Notes under the pieces: model-generated | Databases searched by the model: none | What the model saw: only the letters and a program-made list of their open reading frames with translations | Told to the model about the DNA's origin: nothing | In this document: positions 27,197 through 35,660 of the stretch, in pieces | Position numbering within the stretch: position 1 is the stretch's first letter | Layout of the letters: each line of letters opens with the position of its first letter | Source: Tsuneonella flava | GTDB lineage: Bacteria; Pseudomonadota; Alphaproteobacteria; Sphingomonadales; Sphingomonadaceae | DNA: 64,000 nucleotides | Reading direction: 5' to 3' | Assembly (NCBI RefSeq): GCF_002870965.1 | Contig: NZ_PHSO01000002.1 | Span: forward strand, 1 to 64,000 | Position numbers and translations under genes: made by a program

Positions 27197-27345
27197 AATC
27201 ATCATTTCACCCCGCACACCCTGCCATTTACCCAATTAAAATGGTTGCAATATTATTAATTAATAAATATTAACCATACCGATTTGCTCTCGACTTCGCT
27301 GTTTATTACATTCATTACGTAGCAATACGCAAGTAGAGGGTATTC

Positions 27346-28854
27346 GTGGTCGCACTGGTTCGTACCGTTGCTTATCTTGGTCTGGAGGCGCGGGCGGTGG
27401 AGGTGCAGTGTCAGATCGCGCCCGGACTGCCGCGCTTCGCGATAGTCGGCCTGCCCGACAAAGCCGTGGGCGAGAGCCGCGAACGGGTGCAGTCCGCGCT
27501 CGCCGCGATGGGCCTAGCCCTGCCGCCCAAGCGGATCACTATCAACCTGTCCCCCGCCGATCTGCCGAAGGAAGGCAGCCATTACGATCTGCCTGTCGCG
27601 CTCGCTCTGCTGGCTGCGATGGGCGTGACCGACGCCGAGCAACTGGGAGACTGGGTCGCCGTGGGCGAACTGGCACTGGACGGGCGGATTGCGCCATCGC
27701 CGGGCGTTCTGCTGGCCGCGCTCCACGCCAGCGAACATGACGCAGGACTGATCTGCCCGGCGGCGCAGGGGCCGGAAGCGCGTTGGGCAAGTGGCATTCC
27801 GGTGATCGCCGCGCCCGATCTGATCAGCTTGCTCAACCACCTCAAGGGCACTCAGCAACTGCCGACGCCGCAGCCGGGCGAAATCGAAGAAGTCGGGCAC
27901 ATGCCCGATATCCGACAGGTGAAGGGGCAGGAAACCGCCAAGCGCGCGCTCGAAATAGCTGCAGCGGGCGGGCACAATCTGCTGATGATCGGCCCGCCCG
28001 GCGCGGGGAAGAGCCTGCTGGCAAGCTGTCTGCCAGGCATCCTTCCGCCCCTCACCGCATCGGAGGCACTGGAAGTCAGCATGGTGGCATCGGTGGCCGG
28101 TACGCTGGAAGGCGGGCGGATCAGTCGGGCGCGCCCGTTCCGCGCGCCCCATCACTCCGCCAGCATTGCCGCATTGACCGGCGGCGGCCTGAAGGTGCGC
28201 CCTGGCGAAATCAGCCTCGCCCATCTGGGGGTGCTGTTTCTTGATGAATTGCCGGAATTTCAACGCGCAGTGCTCGATTCTCTGCGGCAGCCGCTGGAAA
28301 CAGGGAAGGTCGACATCGCCCGAGCCAATGCCCACGTCGCATTCCCCGCGCGTGTGCAACTGGTGGCAGCGATGAACCCCTGCCGCTGCGGCCATCTGGG
28401 CGACCCCGCGCTTGCCTGCAGCCGCGCACCGCGATGCGCCGCCGATTATCAGTCGCGGGTCTCCGGCCCGATGCTCGACCGGATCGATCTCCATGTCGAA
28501 GTACAGCCGGTCAGCGCCACCGATCTTGCTCTGCCGCCGGCGGAGGAGGGTAGCGCCGAGTTCGCCGCTCGCGTGGCGCAGGCCCGGGCACGACAAACCG
28601 ATCGCTTCGCGCAAACGGGCGCGCGCACAAATGCAGAGCTGACCGGCGACGCATTGGATGAATTCGCTACACCCGACGAGGAGGGGCGCACCTTGTTGTT
28701 GCAGGCGGCGGAGCGGATGCGCCTGTCAGCCAGAGGCTACACCCGGATGCTGCGCGTAGCGCGGTCGATTGCTGATCTGGCCGGCGCCGAGCGCGTGGGC
28801 CGGATTCATGTAGCAGAGGCACTTTCTTACCGCCGCCAACCGCCACGGGCATAA
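27346..28854 (+). CDS. comM: YifB/ComM family Mg chelatase-like AAA ATPase
   Basis: Hexameric AAA+ helicase of the ComM type, which drives branch migration of incoming DNA during natural transformation and is also found in non-competent species. The 502-aa protein has an N-terminal LonC-like domain (about 1-170), the Walker A GPPGAGKSLLA near residue 220, the Walker B GVLFLDELPEF, the zinc-like Cys cluster CRCGHLGDPALAC, and a C-terminal sensor region. The start is GTG at 27346 with AGAGG upstream. The preceding 100 bases are very AT-rich and hold the promoter. Confidence 0.93.
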   Translation: MVALVRTVAYLGLEARAVEVQCQIAPGLPRFAIVGLPDKAVGESRERVQSALAAMGLALPPKRITINLSPADLPKEGSHYDLPVALALLAAMGVTDAEQLGDWVAVGELALDGRIAPSPGVLLAALHASEHDAGLICPAAQGPEARWASGIPVIAAPDLISLLNHLKGTQQLPTPQPGEIEEVGHMPDIRQVKGQETAKRALEIAAAGGHNLLMIGPPGAGKSLLASCLPGILPPLTASEALEVSMVASVAGTLEGGRISRARPFRAPHHSASIAALTGGGLKVRPGEISLAHLGVLFLDELPEFQRAVLDSLRQPLETGKVDIARANAHVAFPARVQLVAAMNPCRCGHLGDPALACSRAPRCAADYQSRVSGPMLDRIDLHVEVQPVSATDLALPPAEEGSAEFAARVAQARARQTDRFAQTGARTNAELTGDALDEFATPDEEGRTLLLQAAERMRLSARGYTRMLRVARSIADLAGAERVGRIHVAEALSYRRQPPRA

Positions 28855-28904
28855 TCGAGCCGCACCTTCTCCTCTGTCGTCAGCCCTAGCCCTGCGCCCA
28901 CGGA

Positions 28905-28945
28905 AACCGGGTCACTCCGTTGCTCACAATGACAATGGGCAGTGT
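28905..28945. repeat. Possible fragment of an alphaproteobacterial REP-like element
   Basis: The segment around 28912-28940 reads CACTCCGTTGCTCACAATGACAA, resembling one arm of the CATTGTGAGC...GCTCACAATG class of palindromes. Only one arm is visible, so it is probably a relic. It sits in the 180-base gap between comM and the HxlR gene, which otherwise holds nothing. Confidence 0.35.
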
Positions 28946-29034
28946 GCGGTTAGAGACAGCAATGGTCGTGCCAACAAGCGCCAGGGCGAAGGCCAGGAAC
29001 GACGGATTATACGGCGAACGTTGACTCCAGGCCT

Positions 29035-29583
29035 CTACCGCACAGCCTTCAATGCCGGAGCATTTGGCGCACCACTCACCCGGTCGAAACCGTCGGCAGC
29101 GGTTGCCTGTGTCCCGTCCGCCCGTTTGCCAAGGCTTTCAGGGGCGACGAAGCGCAGATCCTTGCCCGTCAGTCGCCGCCCATCATGCGATACGATCGCG
29201 ATGGGGCCGATCGGCAAGCGATCCTGTTCGTCCACCAAAACCGGGTTTTCTATCACGTCGACGCCGTATTTCTGCCCCCACTGGCGCAAAGCGATCATCG
29301 CGGGCAGCAAATCGGCACCCTTGGCAGTAAGACGGTATTCGATTCGCCGGCGGTCGTCGGCGCACGGTTGCCGATCGAGAATCCCGTGGCTGACCAGCCG
29401 CGCAAGCCGGTTGGACAGGATATTGCGCGCGATACCCAGCTCGCTGAGGAATTCCTCGAAATGGTGCAAACCGTTGAAACTGGCGCGCAGGATCATAAAT
29501 GACCAGCGCTCTCCCATCACTTCCAGCGCTTCGGGTAAGCCGCAGGCGGTCAGTTCGTGGAGTGGTTCGCGGATATCGCCCAT
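29035..29583 (-). CDS. HxlR family transcriptional regulator
   Basis: A 182-aa winged-helix regulator. The family's N-terminal redox-type cysteine is at residue 14 (LTACGLPEALEVMG), followed by WSFMILR, the helix-turn-helix region GIARNILSNRLARLVSHGIL, and the wing ADDRRRIEYRLTAKG. Residues after about 115 form an additional C-terminal extension. Many members sense electrophiles or quinones. It is divergent from a CC_3452 gene, with a perfect 12-bp inverted repeat in the gap that is the obvious operator. HxlR proteins commonly repress a divergent gene and themselves. Confidence 0.9.
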   Translation of the reverse strand: MGDIREPLHELTACGLPEALEVMGERWSFMILRASFNGLHHFEEFLSELGIARNILSNRLARLVSHGILDRQPCADDRRRIEYRLTAKGADLLPAMIALRQWGQKYGVDVIENPVLVDEQDRLPIGPIAIVSHDGRRLTGKDLRFVAPESLGKRADGTQATAADGFDRVSGAPNAPALKAVR

Positions 29584-29635
29584 AATCTTCTCGCTTTCAC
29601 AGCTTCCCTAGCGTCTTTCGCGAATGTCACAAAAG

Positions 29636-29668
29636 CGAAAGTAAGTTTTCTATTGCAACTTACTTTCG
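29636..29668. promoter_or_regulatory. Candidate HxlR operator
   Basis: Perfect 12-bp inverted repeat: CGAAAGTAAGTT (29636-29647), 9-base spacer, AACTTACTTTCG (29657-29668). It lies 53 bases upstream of the HxlR ATG and 73 bases before the CC_3452 start, so it can control both. Confidence 0.75.
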
Positions 29669-29741
29669 AATCACATAGGTACTCATTCGCAACTGATATC
29701 GATTCGATGTCGGGTTTGACAAGTTGAAAAGGATGCTTCGG

Positions 29742-30083
29742 ATGAACCTCTCCCTCACCCAATCCGCTCGCCCCATTGCAATTGTCGCCGCGCTTGGCTG
29801 GACCGCACTGACATTTGGCACCGCTCTGGCACCATCCCCTGCACAGGCGGCGCAAGGTCCGTTCTATCAGGCTGAGCTGGCTTCCGCCGCGGGCAATAAG
29901 GTTGTCGTCGCAGGCGGAGTGGCATGGCATTGCGCCGAAACCGCCTGCACCGCCGATCGCGCAACCAGTCGCCCGGAAATCGTGTGCGCGCGTCTGGCGA
30001 AGAAGGCAGGCGATGTCACGTCATTCTCTGCCGATGGCAAAGCGCTGGACGAAGCGAAACTGGCGCGTTGCAACGGCAAATAA
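29742..30083 (+). CDS. CC_3452 family secreted protein
   Basis: A 113-aa protein with a signal peptide cleaved near AQA/AQG, followed by FYQAELASA and four cysteines in the mature part (WHCAETACT, IVCARL, ARCNGK). This is the pattern of the alphaproteobacterial CC_3452 family of unknown function. The start at 29742 has AGGA 9 bases upstream; an in-frame ATG at 29733 would leave no room for it. A strong terminator follows. Its control by the divergent HxlR regulator is inferred from the palindrome between them. Confidence 0.8.
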   Translation: MNLSLTQSARPIAIVAALGWTALTFGTALAPSPAQAAQGPFYQAELASAAGNKVVVAGGVAWHCAETACTADRATSRPEIVCARLAKKAGDVTSFSADGKALDEAKLARCNGK

Positions 30084-30128
30084 TTCCCGACCGTCCCCTC
30101 CTCTCCATAAAGCGGGACGTACATTACA

Positions 30129-30160
30129 CCCCCGGTCAGCCAATGGCCGGGGGCTTTTTT
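30129..30160 (+). terminator. Rho-independent terminator of the CC_3452 gene
   Basis: Ten-base-pair stem (30129-30138 with 30144-30153, one G-U pair) followed by a six-base T-run (30155-30160). Confidence 0.85.
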
Positions 30161-30173
30161 GTGAAATCGCGGA

Positions 30174-30809
30174 TCAGATCAACCCACGCGCGACCAGATC
30201 GGCCTCAAGCGCGTCTGCCGCGCCAAAATGGTGAACCTGCCAGCCCAGCGAGCGGGCACTGGCGATGTTGGCAGCATTGTCGTCGATAAACAGCATCGTT
30301 TGCGGATCCCGGTCGAACCGCTGCGCTGCCAGCTGGAATATGGCCGGGTCGGGCTTGGCCAGCTTTTCTTGCCCGGAAACGACGATGTCGCGCATCCGAT
30401 CAAGCGGCGGGCATGTCGGCCGGAACATCTGCCAGAATTCCGCACCGAAGTTCGTAATCGCATAGAGCGGCACATCGCGCATGTGCAGCCGTTCGACGAG
30501 GGCAGCACTACCGGGCACCGGACCGGGCACGGTTTCGAGAAAGCGCGTGGCATATGCCGCGATCAGATCGGCATATTGCGGAAATTCCGCCTGCCGCGCA
30601 GGCACCATTTCCGCCAGCGGCACCCCGGCATCGTGCTGAAAGTGCCATTCCTCGGTAACGACATTGGCCAGAAACCAGTCGAGTTCTTCCGGATCGGCAA
30701 TCAGCTTCGCAAACAGCGTCCGCAGATCCCATTGTATCAATACGCGGCCAACGTCGAACACGACGGCCTCGACCGGTGCGGAGGGGATATTCTCGTTCGT
30801 ATCAGTCAC
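30174..30809 (-). CDS. HAD family phosphatase-like hydrolase
   Basis: A 211-aa haloacid-dehalogenase-superfamily hydrolase. Motif I is VVFDVGRVLIQWD, motif II is in YAITNFG, motif III lysine is in EKLAKPDPAIF, and motif IV is LFIDDNAANI. This is the DUF- or epoxide-hydrolase-like HAD subgroup with a small alpha-helical cap. Substrate unknown. It lies downstream of the rpmJ terminator, so it should have its own promoter or depend on readthrough. Confidence 0.85.
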   Translation of the reverse strand: MTDTNENIPSAPVEAVVFDVGRVLIQWDLRTLFAKLIADPEELDWFLANVVTEEWHFQHDAGVPLAEMVPARQAEFPQYADLIAAYATRFLETVPGPVPGSAALVERLHMRDVPLYAITNFGAEFWQMFRPTCPPLDRMRDIVVSGQEKLAKPDPAIFQLAAQRFDRDPQTMLFIDDNAANIASARSLGWQVHHFGAADALEADLVARGLI

Positions 30810-30811
30810 GC

Positions 30812-30836
30812 AAAAAGCCCCCGCATACGCAGGGGC
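30812..30836 (-). terminator. Rho-independent terminator of rpmJ
   Basis: On the minus strand an 8-bp stem (30829-30836 with 30817-30824, one G-U pair) and a GTAT loop are followed by TTTTT (complement of 30812-30816). Confidence 0.8.
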
Positions 30837-30881
30837 CCTCTGTCTTTGTTGCGCCGCGAACGAATCGCGGCGGCACTGTCA

Positions 30882-31007
30882 TCAGCCCTGACGCGCCTTG
30901 AAACGACGGTTGGTCTTGTTGATGACATAAGTGCGCCCACGGCGACGGATCACGCGGCAATCGCGGTGACGGCCCTTGAGCGACTTGAGGCTGTTGCGGA
31001 TCTTCAT
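30882..31007 (-). CDS. rpmJ: 50S ribosomal protein L36
   Basis: A 41-aa protein reading [20 protein letters not shown], then [17 protein letters not shown] and a short end. It is the 41-residue L36 type common in alphaproteobacteria. Only one cysteine (DCR) is present, so it is the zinc-free (C-minus) form, which in other bacteria does not need zinc. Confidence 0.96.
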   Translation of the reverse strand: MKIRNSLKSLKGRHRDCRVIRRRGRTYVINKTNRRFKARQG

Positions 31008-31021
31008 GGGTTGCGCTTTCC

Positions 31022-31055
31022 AAAAATTTCGGCACCGGAGATGCGCTCCGATGCC
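31022..31055 (-). terminator. Rho-independent terminator of galE
   Basis: On the minus strand the hairpin 31055-31031 (GGCATCGGAG / CTCCGGTGCC) is followed by an ATTTTT tail (complement of 31022-31028). It lies between galE and rpmJ. Confidence 0.7.
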
Positions 31056-31096
31056 GCAAAATCAAGCCGCGCCCCTAAGGGTACGGCGGGGCAAAG

Positions 31097-32101
31097 TCAA
31101 CCGCCACCACGGATTTCGCCAAGCTTTCGCTCCCACGCCAGCGCATGGCCGACAATCGTGTCCAGATCGGCATATTGCGGCTGCCACGGCAAAGTCTGGC
31201 GGATCAGCGTCGGATCGCTGACCAGCATGCCTGGATCGCCTGCCCGTCGCGGCTCCATCTGGCGCACGATCTTGCGATTGGTCACCCGGTCCACAGCGTC
31301 GAGCACTTCGAGTACGGAAAAGCCCCGACCATATCCGCAGTTCATCGTCAGCGACCGGTCGGGCTGCGCCACCAGCGCTTCCAGCGCCAGCACATGCGCT
31401 GCTGCCAGATCGGACACGTGGATGTAATCGCGCACTCCGGTGCCATCGGGCGTGTCGTAATCGGTGCCGAATACCGCAACGTGATCGCGCTTCCCCAATG
31501 CCGCTTCGACCGCGACCTTGATCAGGTGAGTCGCCCCGGCGGTCGATTGTCCGGTGCGGGCGCGGGGATCGGCACCGGCCACATTGAAATAACGCAGCGC
31601 GCAATAGTTCAGCGGGTGAGCAAAGGCGGTATCGGCCAGCATCCGCTCCGTCATCAGTTTCGACCAGCCATAGGGGTTGATCGGCACCGTGGGGGTCTGC
31701 TCGGTCACTGTATCGGTGCCCGGCATACCATATGTCGCCGCCGTGGAACTGAAGATCATATGCGGCACACCGGCATCGACCAGTGCCGCGATCAGTGCCC
31801 GGCTGCGGACAGTGTTGTTATCGTAATATTTGAGCGGATTCTCTACCGATTCGGGTACCACTACCGATCCGGCGAAATGCATCACGGCACCGATATCCTG
31901 CTCGGCAACAATGCGAGCAATCAGTCCGGCATCGGCGATGTCGCCTTCATAAAAGGCCACGTCATCGGGCACCGCAAAGCGAAAGCCGGTGACGAGATTA
32001 TCAATCACCGCAACGCGATAACCGGCATCGCGCAAAGCGAGAACGGCATGGCTGCCGATATAGCCGGCACCGCCGGTGACGAGCGCGTTTGGCTTGATCA
32101 T
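31097..32101 (-). CDS. galE: UDP-glucose 4-epimerase
   Basis: Interconverts UDP-glucose and UDP-galactose for exopolysaccharide or LPS sugar supply. The start at 32101 (MIKPNALVTGGAGYIGSHAV) gives 334 aa. The NAD-binding GGAGYIGS motif, the catalytic serine/threonine region SSTAATYG and the YxxxK motif (NPYGWSK) are present, as is the PNCNPDG-free standard GalE ending. Divergent from the second DUF4136 gene. Confidence 0.95.
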   Translation of the reverse strand: MIKPNALVTGGAGYIGSHAVLALRDAGYRVAVIDNLVTGFRFAVPDDVAFYEGDIADAGLIARIVAEQDIGAVMHFAGSVVVPESVENPLKYYDNNTVRSRALIAALVDAGVPHMIFSSTAATYGMPGTDTVTEQTPTVPINPYGWSKLMTERMLADTAFAHPLNYCALRYFNVAGADPRARTGQSTAGATHLIKVAVEAALGKRDHVAVFGTDYDTPDGTGVRDYIHVSDLAAAHVLALEALVAQPDRSLTMNCGYGRGFSVLEVLDAVDRVTNRKIVRQMEPRRAGDPGMLVSDPTLIRQTLPWQPQYADLDTIVGHALAWERKLGEIRGGG

Positions 32102-32214
32102 GACCGACGTGCTACCACAACTGCACAAAGATAGAGTTAAGCGAGCTCCATTCACCGCCGGGACAGGGCATTTGGTCCAAGCTTGTGCGTAAACCATTCA
32201 GGATTTTATCTGCC

Positions 32215-32835
32215 ATGCGTTTCAAACCTGCTCTCTTCGCCATTCCGGCCCTGATGCTTTCACCGGCTCTGGCAGAGCCTGTGGCAGCGGCAGAAGTGGA
32301 AGTCACGCGCTTCCACACCCCCGAATCCCTCGCCGGGGCGCAACCGGGACCGATCGCGCTGGCCGTCGGCAATGGTTTCGAAGGCAGCGATCTGGAAGCG
32401 CGCGCCTGGCTCGATGCAGTAGGCGCTGCCTTAACCGAACAAGGGTTTACTATCGATCCCGAGGCCACGCGGATGGCCCGCGTCTCTCTCACGCAAAAGG
32501 TATTCAAGGACGATCAGTCCCGCAGCAAAAGCGGGGTGAGCGTGGGCGTCGGCGTCGGTTCCGGGGGCGGTTATTACGGTCGCGGCAGCGGAGTGAATCT
32601 TGGCGTCGGCCTCGGCTTCCTGCTGGGCAGCAAAAAATCGCGTGAGCGACTCGTCACGACTCTGGAAGTGGTGTTCGAAGATGCAGCAGGCAGTCATCTG
32701 TGGGAAGGTCGCGCGCAAACGAACCTGAAAGCCAGCGCGAAGGACGCGCAAACGGCAAAACTCGCCCCGGAAATGGCAGAAGCGCTGTTCACCGGGTTCC
32801 CAGGAGAATCTGGAGCGACTATCGAGGTCAAATGA
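32215..32835 (+). CDS. DUF4136 domain protein, secreted
   Basis: A 206-aa protein with a signal peptide ([20 protein letters not shown]) and the same C-terminal pattern as the DUF4136 lipoprotein at 1576-2268 ([11 protein letters not shown]), but without a lipobox cysteine. A glycine-rich segment ([18 protein letters not shown]) is in the middle. The stop overlaps the next gene by 4 bases (ATGA), so it is translationally coupled to the M14 carboxypeptidase. Function unknown. Confidence 0.8.
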   Translation: MRFKPALFAIPALMLSPALAEPVAAAEVEVTRFHTPESLAGAQPGPIALAVGNGFEGSDLEARAWLDAVGAALTEQGFTIDPEATRMARVSLTQKVFKDDQSRSKSGVSVGVGVGSGGGYYGRGSGVNLGVGLGFLLGSKKSRERLVTTLEVVFEDAAGSHLWEGRAQTNLKASAKDAQTAKLAPEMAEALFTGFPGESGATIEVK

Positions 32836-33989
32836 CCTCATCGCAAAACACCCCGCCCGCCATCCGCATCGATTCTCAATTCGATAGCGGTAATATCGAA
32901 GTTCTCAGCGTGGACGGTGCAACCGCCCGCCTCGCTATCCCGCATGACCATATGAGCGAATTTCGCCAGTGGTTTCATTTCCGCGTTTCAGGCGCGGCGG
33001 GGCGCGAGCTGGTGCTCAAGATCGTCGATCTCGAAACATCGGCTTACCCGGCAGGCTGGCCCGGCTATCGCGCCTGCGTAAGCGAAGACCGCGATTTCTG
33101 GGGCCGCGCCGACAGCGACTACGACGCGAAAGCCGATGGTGGCACGCTGACTATTCGCTATACCCCGGCCAGCGATCTGGTGTGGTTCGCTTATTTCGCG
33201 CCGTATTCGATGGAACGGCATCACGATCTGGTGTCGGAAGCGGCCGCCAGCGAAGGTGTTTCCTATCGCGCGCTCGGCACCACCCTCGATGGGCAGGTAA
33301 TCGACTGCCTCGAACTGGGCGACGGTGACAAGCAGGTGTGGCTCTATGCCCGCCAGCACCCCGGCGAATCGATGGCCGAATGGTGGATGGAGGGCGCGCT
33401 CGAATGCCTGACCGATCCCGCCGATCCCATCGGCCGCGCGCTGCGCCAGCGTTGCCGGTTCCATATCGTGCCCAACTGCAACCCCGACGGCAGCCGCCGG
33501 GGCCATCTGCGGACCAATGCCGTGGGCACCAACCTGAACCGCGAATGGGAAAGCCCCAGCGCCGATAAATCGCCCGAAGTGCTGGCGATCCGCAATGCGA
33601 TGGACGCCACCGGCGTCGATTTCGCAATGGACGTGCATGGGGACGAAGCGATCCCCGCTGTGTTTCTGGCCGGGTTCGAAGGCATCCCCAGCTGGACCGA
33701 CGATCTGGGCGACAAATACTATCGCTATCGCGCGATCCTCGAACGACGCACCCCCGATTTCCAGACTGCCAAGGGCTATGCCGTGTCGAAGCCCGGCACG
33801 GCGAACCTGTCGATGAGCACCAACCAGCTAGCCGAACGTTTCGGTGCCTGTTCGATGACGCTGGAAATGCCATTCAAGGATAACGAAGACTTACCCGACG
33901 CCGAACAGGGGTGGAGCCCGGAACGCTGCCAGATTCTGGGTCGCGATTGTCTGGCCAGCCTGCTGGAATGGCTTGACGAAGGGCACTGA
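32832..33989 (+). CDS. M14 family (cytosolic-type) carboxypeptidase
   Basis: A 385-aa zinc carboxypeptidase of the bacterial group related to cytosolic carboxypeptidases (Nna1/AGBL-like). It has an N-terminal beta-sandwich domain typical of this group (about residues 1-130) then the catalytic domain. The zinc ligands are seen in [11 protein letters not shown] (HxxE) and [11 protein letters not shown] (His). The substrate-binding NPDGSRRG and NLNREW segments are present. There is no signal peptide, so it is cytoplasmic although its coupled neighbour is secreted. The start is fixed by the ATGA overlap at 32832. Confidence 0.9.
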   Translation: MTSSQNTPPAIRIDSQFDSGNIEVLSVDGATARLAIPHDHMSEFRQWFHFRVSGAAGRELVLKIVDLETSAYPAGWPGYRACVSEDRDFWGRADSDYDAKADGGTLTIRYTPASDLVWFAYFAPYSMERHHDLVSEAAASEGVSYRALGTTLDGQVIDCLELGDGDKQVWLYARQHPGESMAEWWMEGALECLTDPADPIGRALRQRCRFHIVPNCNPDGSRRGHLRTNAVGTNLNREWESPSADKSPEVLAIRNAMDATGVDFAMDVHGDEAIPAVFLAGFEGIPSWTDDLGDKYYRYRAILERRTPDFQTAKGYAVSKPGTANLSMSTNQLAERFGACSMTLEMPFKDNEDLPDAEQGWSPERCQILGRDCLASLLEWLDEGH

Positions 33990-34036
33990 GCGTCAGGGCC
34001 TGCGGCGCATTCTCGCCGCGAACATTCTTCCTCTGC

Positions 34037-34073
34037 CGTCACCCCGGGCCCCATATCAGGTCCGGGGCGACGA
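34037..34073. repeat. Short REP-like palindrome, 'CGTCACCCCGG' type
   Basis: The arms CGTCACCCCGG and CCGGGGCGACG are nearly complementary with about 15 bases between. It is a shortened copy of the element at 22703-22790 and lies between the convergent M14 and ldcA genes, where it may also end transcription. Confidence 0.7.
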
Positions 34074-34104
34074 ATAGTGGGGTAAGGTCAGAGCCCCCGG
34101 CTTC

Positions 34105-35124
34105 CTAAGCGACAATCGGCTCCAGCAGCCGGATAGTCCGCGCATCGGCGTCCAGTTCCACTTGCCCGCCTGATGGCAAGCATAGCTGGTTACGAACGTG
34201 GCCAATATTGGCCCCTGTGAACGCCGGAATTCCCAGCGGGCCAAGATACTGATCGATCACCTGATCGAGTGTGAAGCCATCGTAATCGGCATCGCTCGTG
34301 CGGCAATCGGTACACTGGCCGAACACGATTCCGTTGATCCGCCCCAGTACGCCTGCCAGACGCAACTGCTGGAACATCCGATCGATCCGGTATTCCGATT
34401 CCCCGATATCTTCCAGAAACAGGATCGCACCGGTGAAATCGGGCACCCACGGGGTGCCCATCAAAGTCGACACGATCGTGAGGTTTCCGCCCAGTAGCTT
34501 GCCTCGCGCCTTGCCACCGTGGATCGTTCGGCCCGGTCGCCCCACGGCCTGTTCTTCCGCGATGCCGCCCAGCGTTGGCGTGTCGGCAGCAAAGGCGAGA
34601 CGCCAGAAGCTCTCCCACTGTTCCTTCGGCCAGCTACTGGTCGCGTTGCCGCCGTGGATCGTCGGATATCCCGCTTTCGCCGCGAAGGACAGGTGCAGCG
34701 CGGTAATATCGCTGAAGCCCATGAACAGCTTGGGATTGGCGCGAATCGTGTTCCAATCCAGCAACGGCAACAGGCGGGCACCGCCCCAGCCACCACGGGC
34801 GCCGAACACCGCGCGCACTTCGGGGTCGGCATACATCGCATTGATATCGGCAGCACGGTGAGCATCGGTGCCCGCCAGATAGCCATCGCGATCGCCCGCG
34901 TGCGGGCCAACTTTCGGCACCAGCCCCATGCCGCGCAGCCAATGCTCCGCATTTTCGAGCTTGTCTTCCGAACTCAGCGCGCTCGACGGGGCAACAATGC
35001 CGACGACATCGCCCGCTTTCAGGCGCGGCGGCAGATTGCGGGTTTTCGCAGTAGCCCGCAGCGGCATTCCCGCCATCGCGGCGAGAGCGCCTGCCCCCGC
35101 AAGTGCACCGCGCCGGTCGATCAT
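34105..35124 (-). CDS. ldcA: LD-carboxypeptidase (peptidase family S66), Tat-exported
   Basis: Removes the terminal D-alanine from peptidoglycan tetrapeptides during murein recycling. The 339-aa protein starts MIDRRGALAGAGALAAMAG, with twin arginines and a hydrophobic stretch that fit a Tat signal, so it is likely periplasmic rather than cytoplasmic as in E. coli. The S66 signatures are GDVVGIVAPSS at the start of the mature part, ARGGWGGARLLP, and the nucleophile serine in MGFSDITALH. The ATG overlaps the cdd stop by 4 bases. Confidence 0.9.
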   Translation of the reverse strand: MIDRRGALAGAGALAAMAGMPLRATAKTRNLPPRLKAGDVVGIVAPSSALSSEDKLENAEHWLRGMGLVPKVGPHAGDRDGYLAGTDAHRAADINAMYADPEVRAVFGARGGWGGARLLPLLDWNTIRANPKLFMGFSDITALHLSFAAKAGYPTIHGGNATSSWPKEQWESFWRLAFAADTPTLGGIAEEQAVGRPGRTIHGGKARGKLLGGNLTIVSTLMGTPWVPDFTGAILFLEDIGESEYRIDRMFQQLRLAGVLGRINGIVFGQCTDCRTSDADYDGFTLDQVIDQYLGPLGIPAFTGANIGHVRNQLCLPSGGQVELDADARTIRLLEPIVA

Positions 35125-35525
35125 GACAGGCTCGCCGGGCCGAATGCGTCGGGCAACAGCGTGCTCAAAGTCACGCGCCGCACCTCACTTGCGCCCACGC
35201 ACAATATCTGCGGGTCGGTGCCGCCCAGTTGCGCCAGTTCGTTGAGTACCTGTCGGCAGCGTCCACAAGGCGTAATCGGATCGTCGGTCGGCCCAGTCAC
35301 CGCCACTTTAACCAGTCCGCCACGAACCCCATCGGCCATCGCTTTCGATACCGCCACTGTCTCTGCACAAAGCGCGAGGCCGTAGCTGGCGTTTTCGATA
35401 TTGGTGCCCGTCACCACGCTGCCGTCGGCAAACAACAGCGCCGCGCCGACCGCAAATTGCGAATAAGGGGAGTATGAATGCGCGGCAGCGCCACGGGCGG
35501 CATCGATCAGATCGGCATCGGTCAT
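35121..35525 (-). CDS. cdd: Cytidine deaminase
   Basis: Deaminates cytidine and deoxycytidine in pyrimidine salvage. The 134-aa protein is the short tetrameric type. Zinc ligands are in LCAETVA (CAE) and PCGRCRQ. The substrate-binding YSQFAVGAAL and NIENASYG segments are intact. Coupled to ldcA by a 4-base overlap. Confidence 0.96.
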   Translation of the reverse strand: MTDADLIDAARGAAAHSYSPYSQFAVGAALLFADGSVVTGTNIENASYGLALCAETVAVSKAMADGVRGGLVKVAVTGPTDDPITPCGRCRQVLNELAQLGGTDPQILCVGASEVRRVTLSTLLPDAFGPASLS

Positions 35526-35660
35526 CCCACCTGCTTACTATGCGTCTGCCGAGCTGGCGAGTGTCGAGAATAGCGCGGGGTTTAACCTGCGGTTATTGGC
35601 CGATAGCTTTGGGAAGCCTGTTCTCTGGCCGCACGCCGCGCGAAGCGGCAGGCAACGCCG

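Noticed and set aside
27251-27275. CtrA-like TTAA repeats before comM
   Set aside because: The spacing between TTAA elements (27260-27263 and 27270-27273) is 6, not the 7 expected, and the region is AT-rich enough to produce TTAA by chance.
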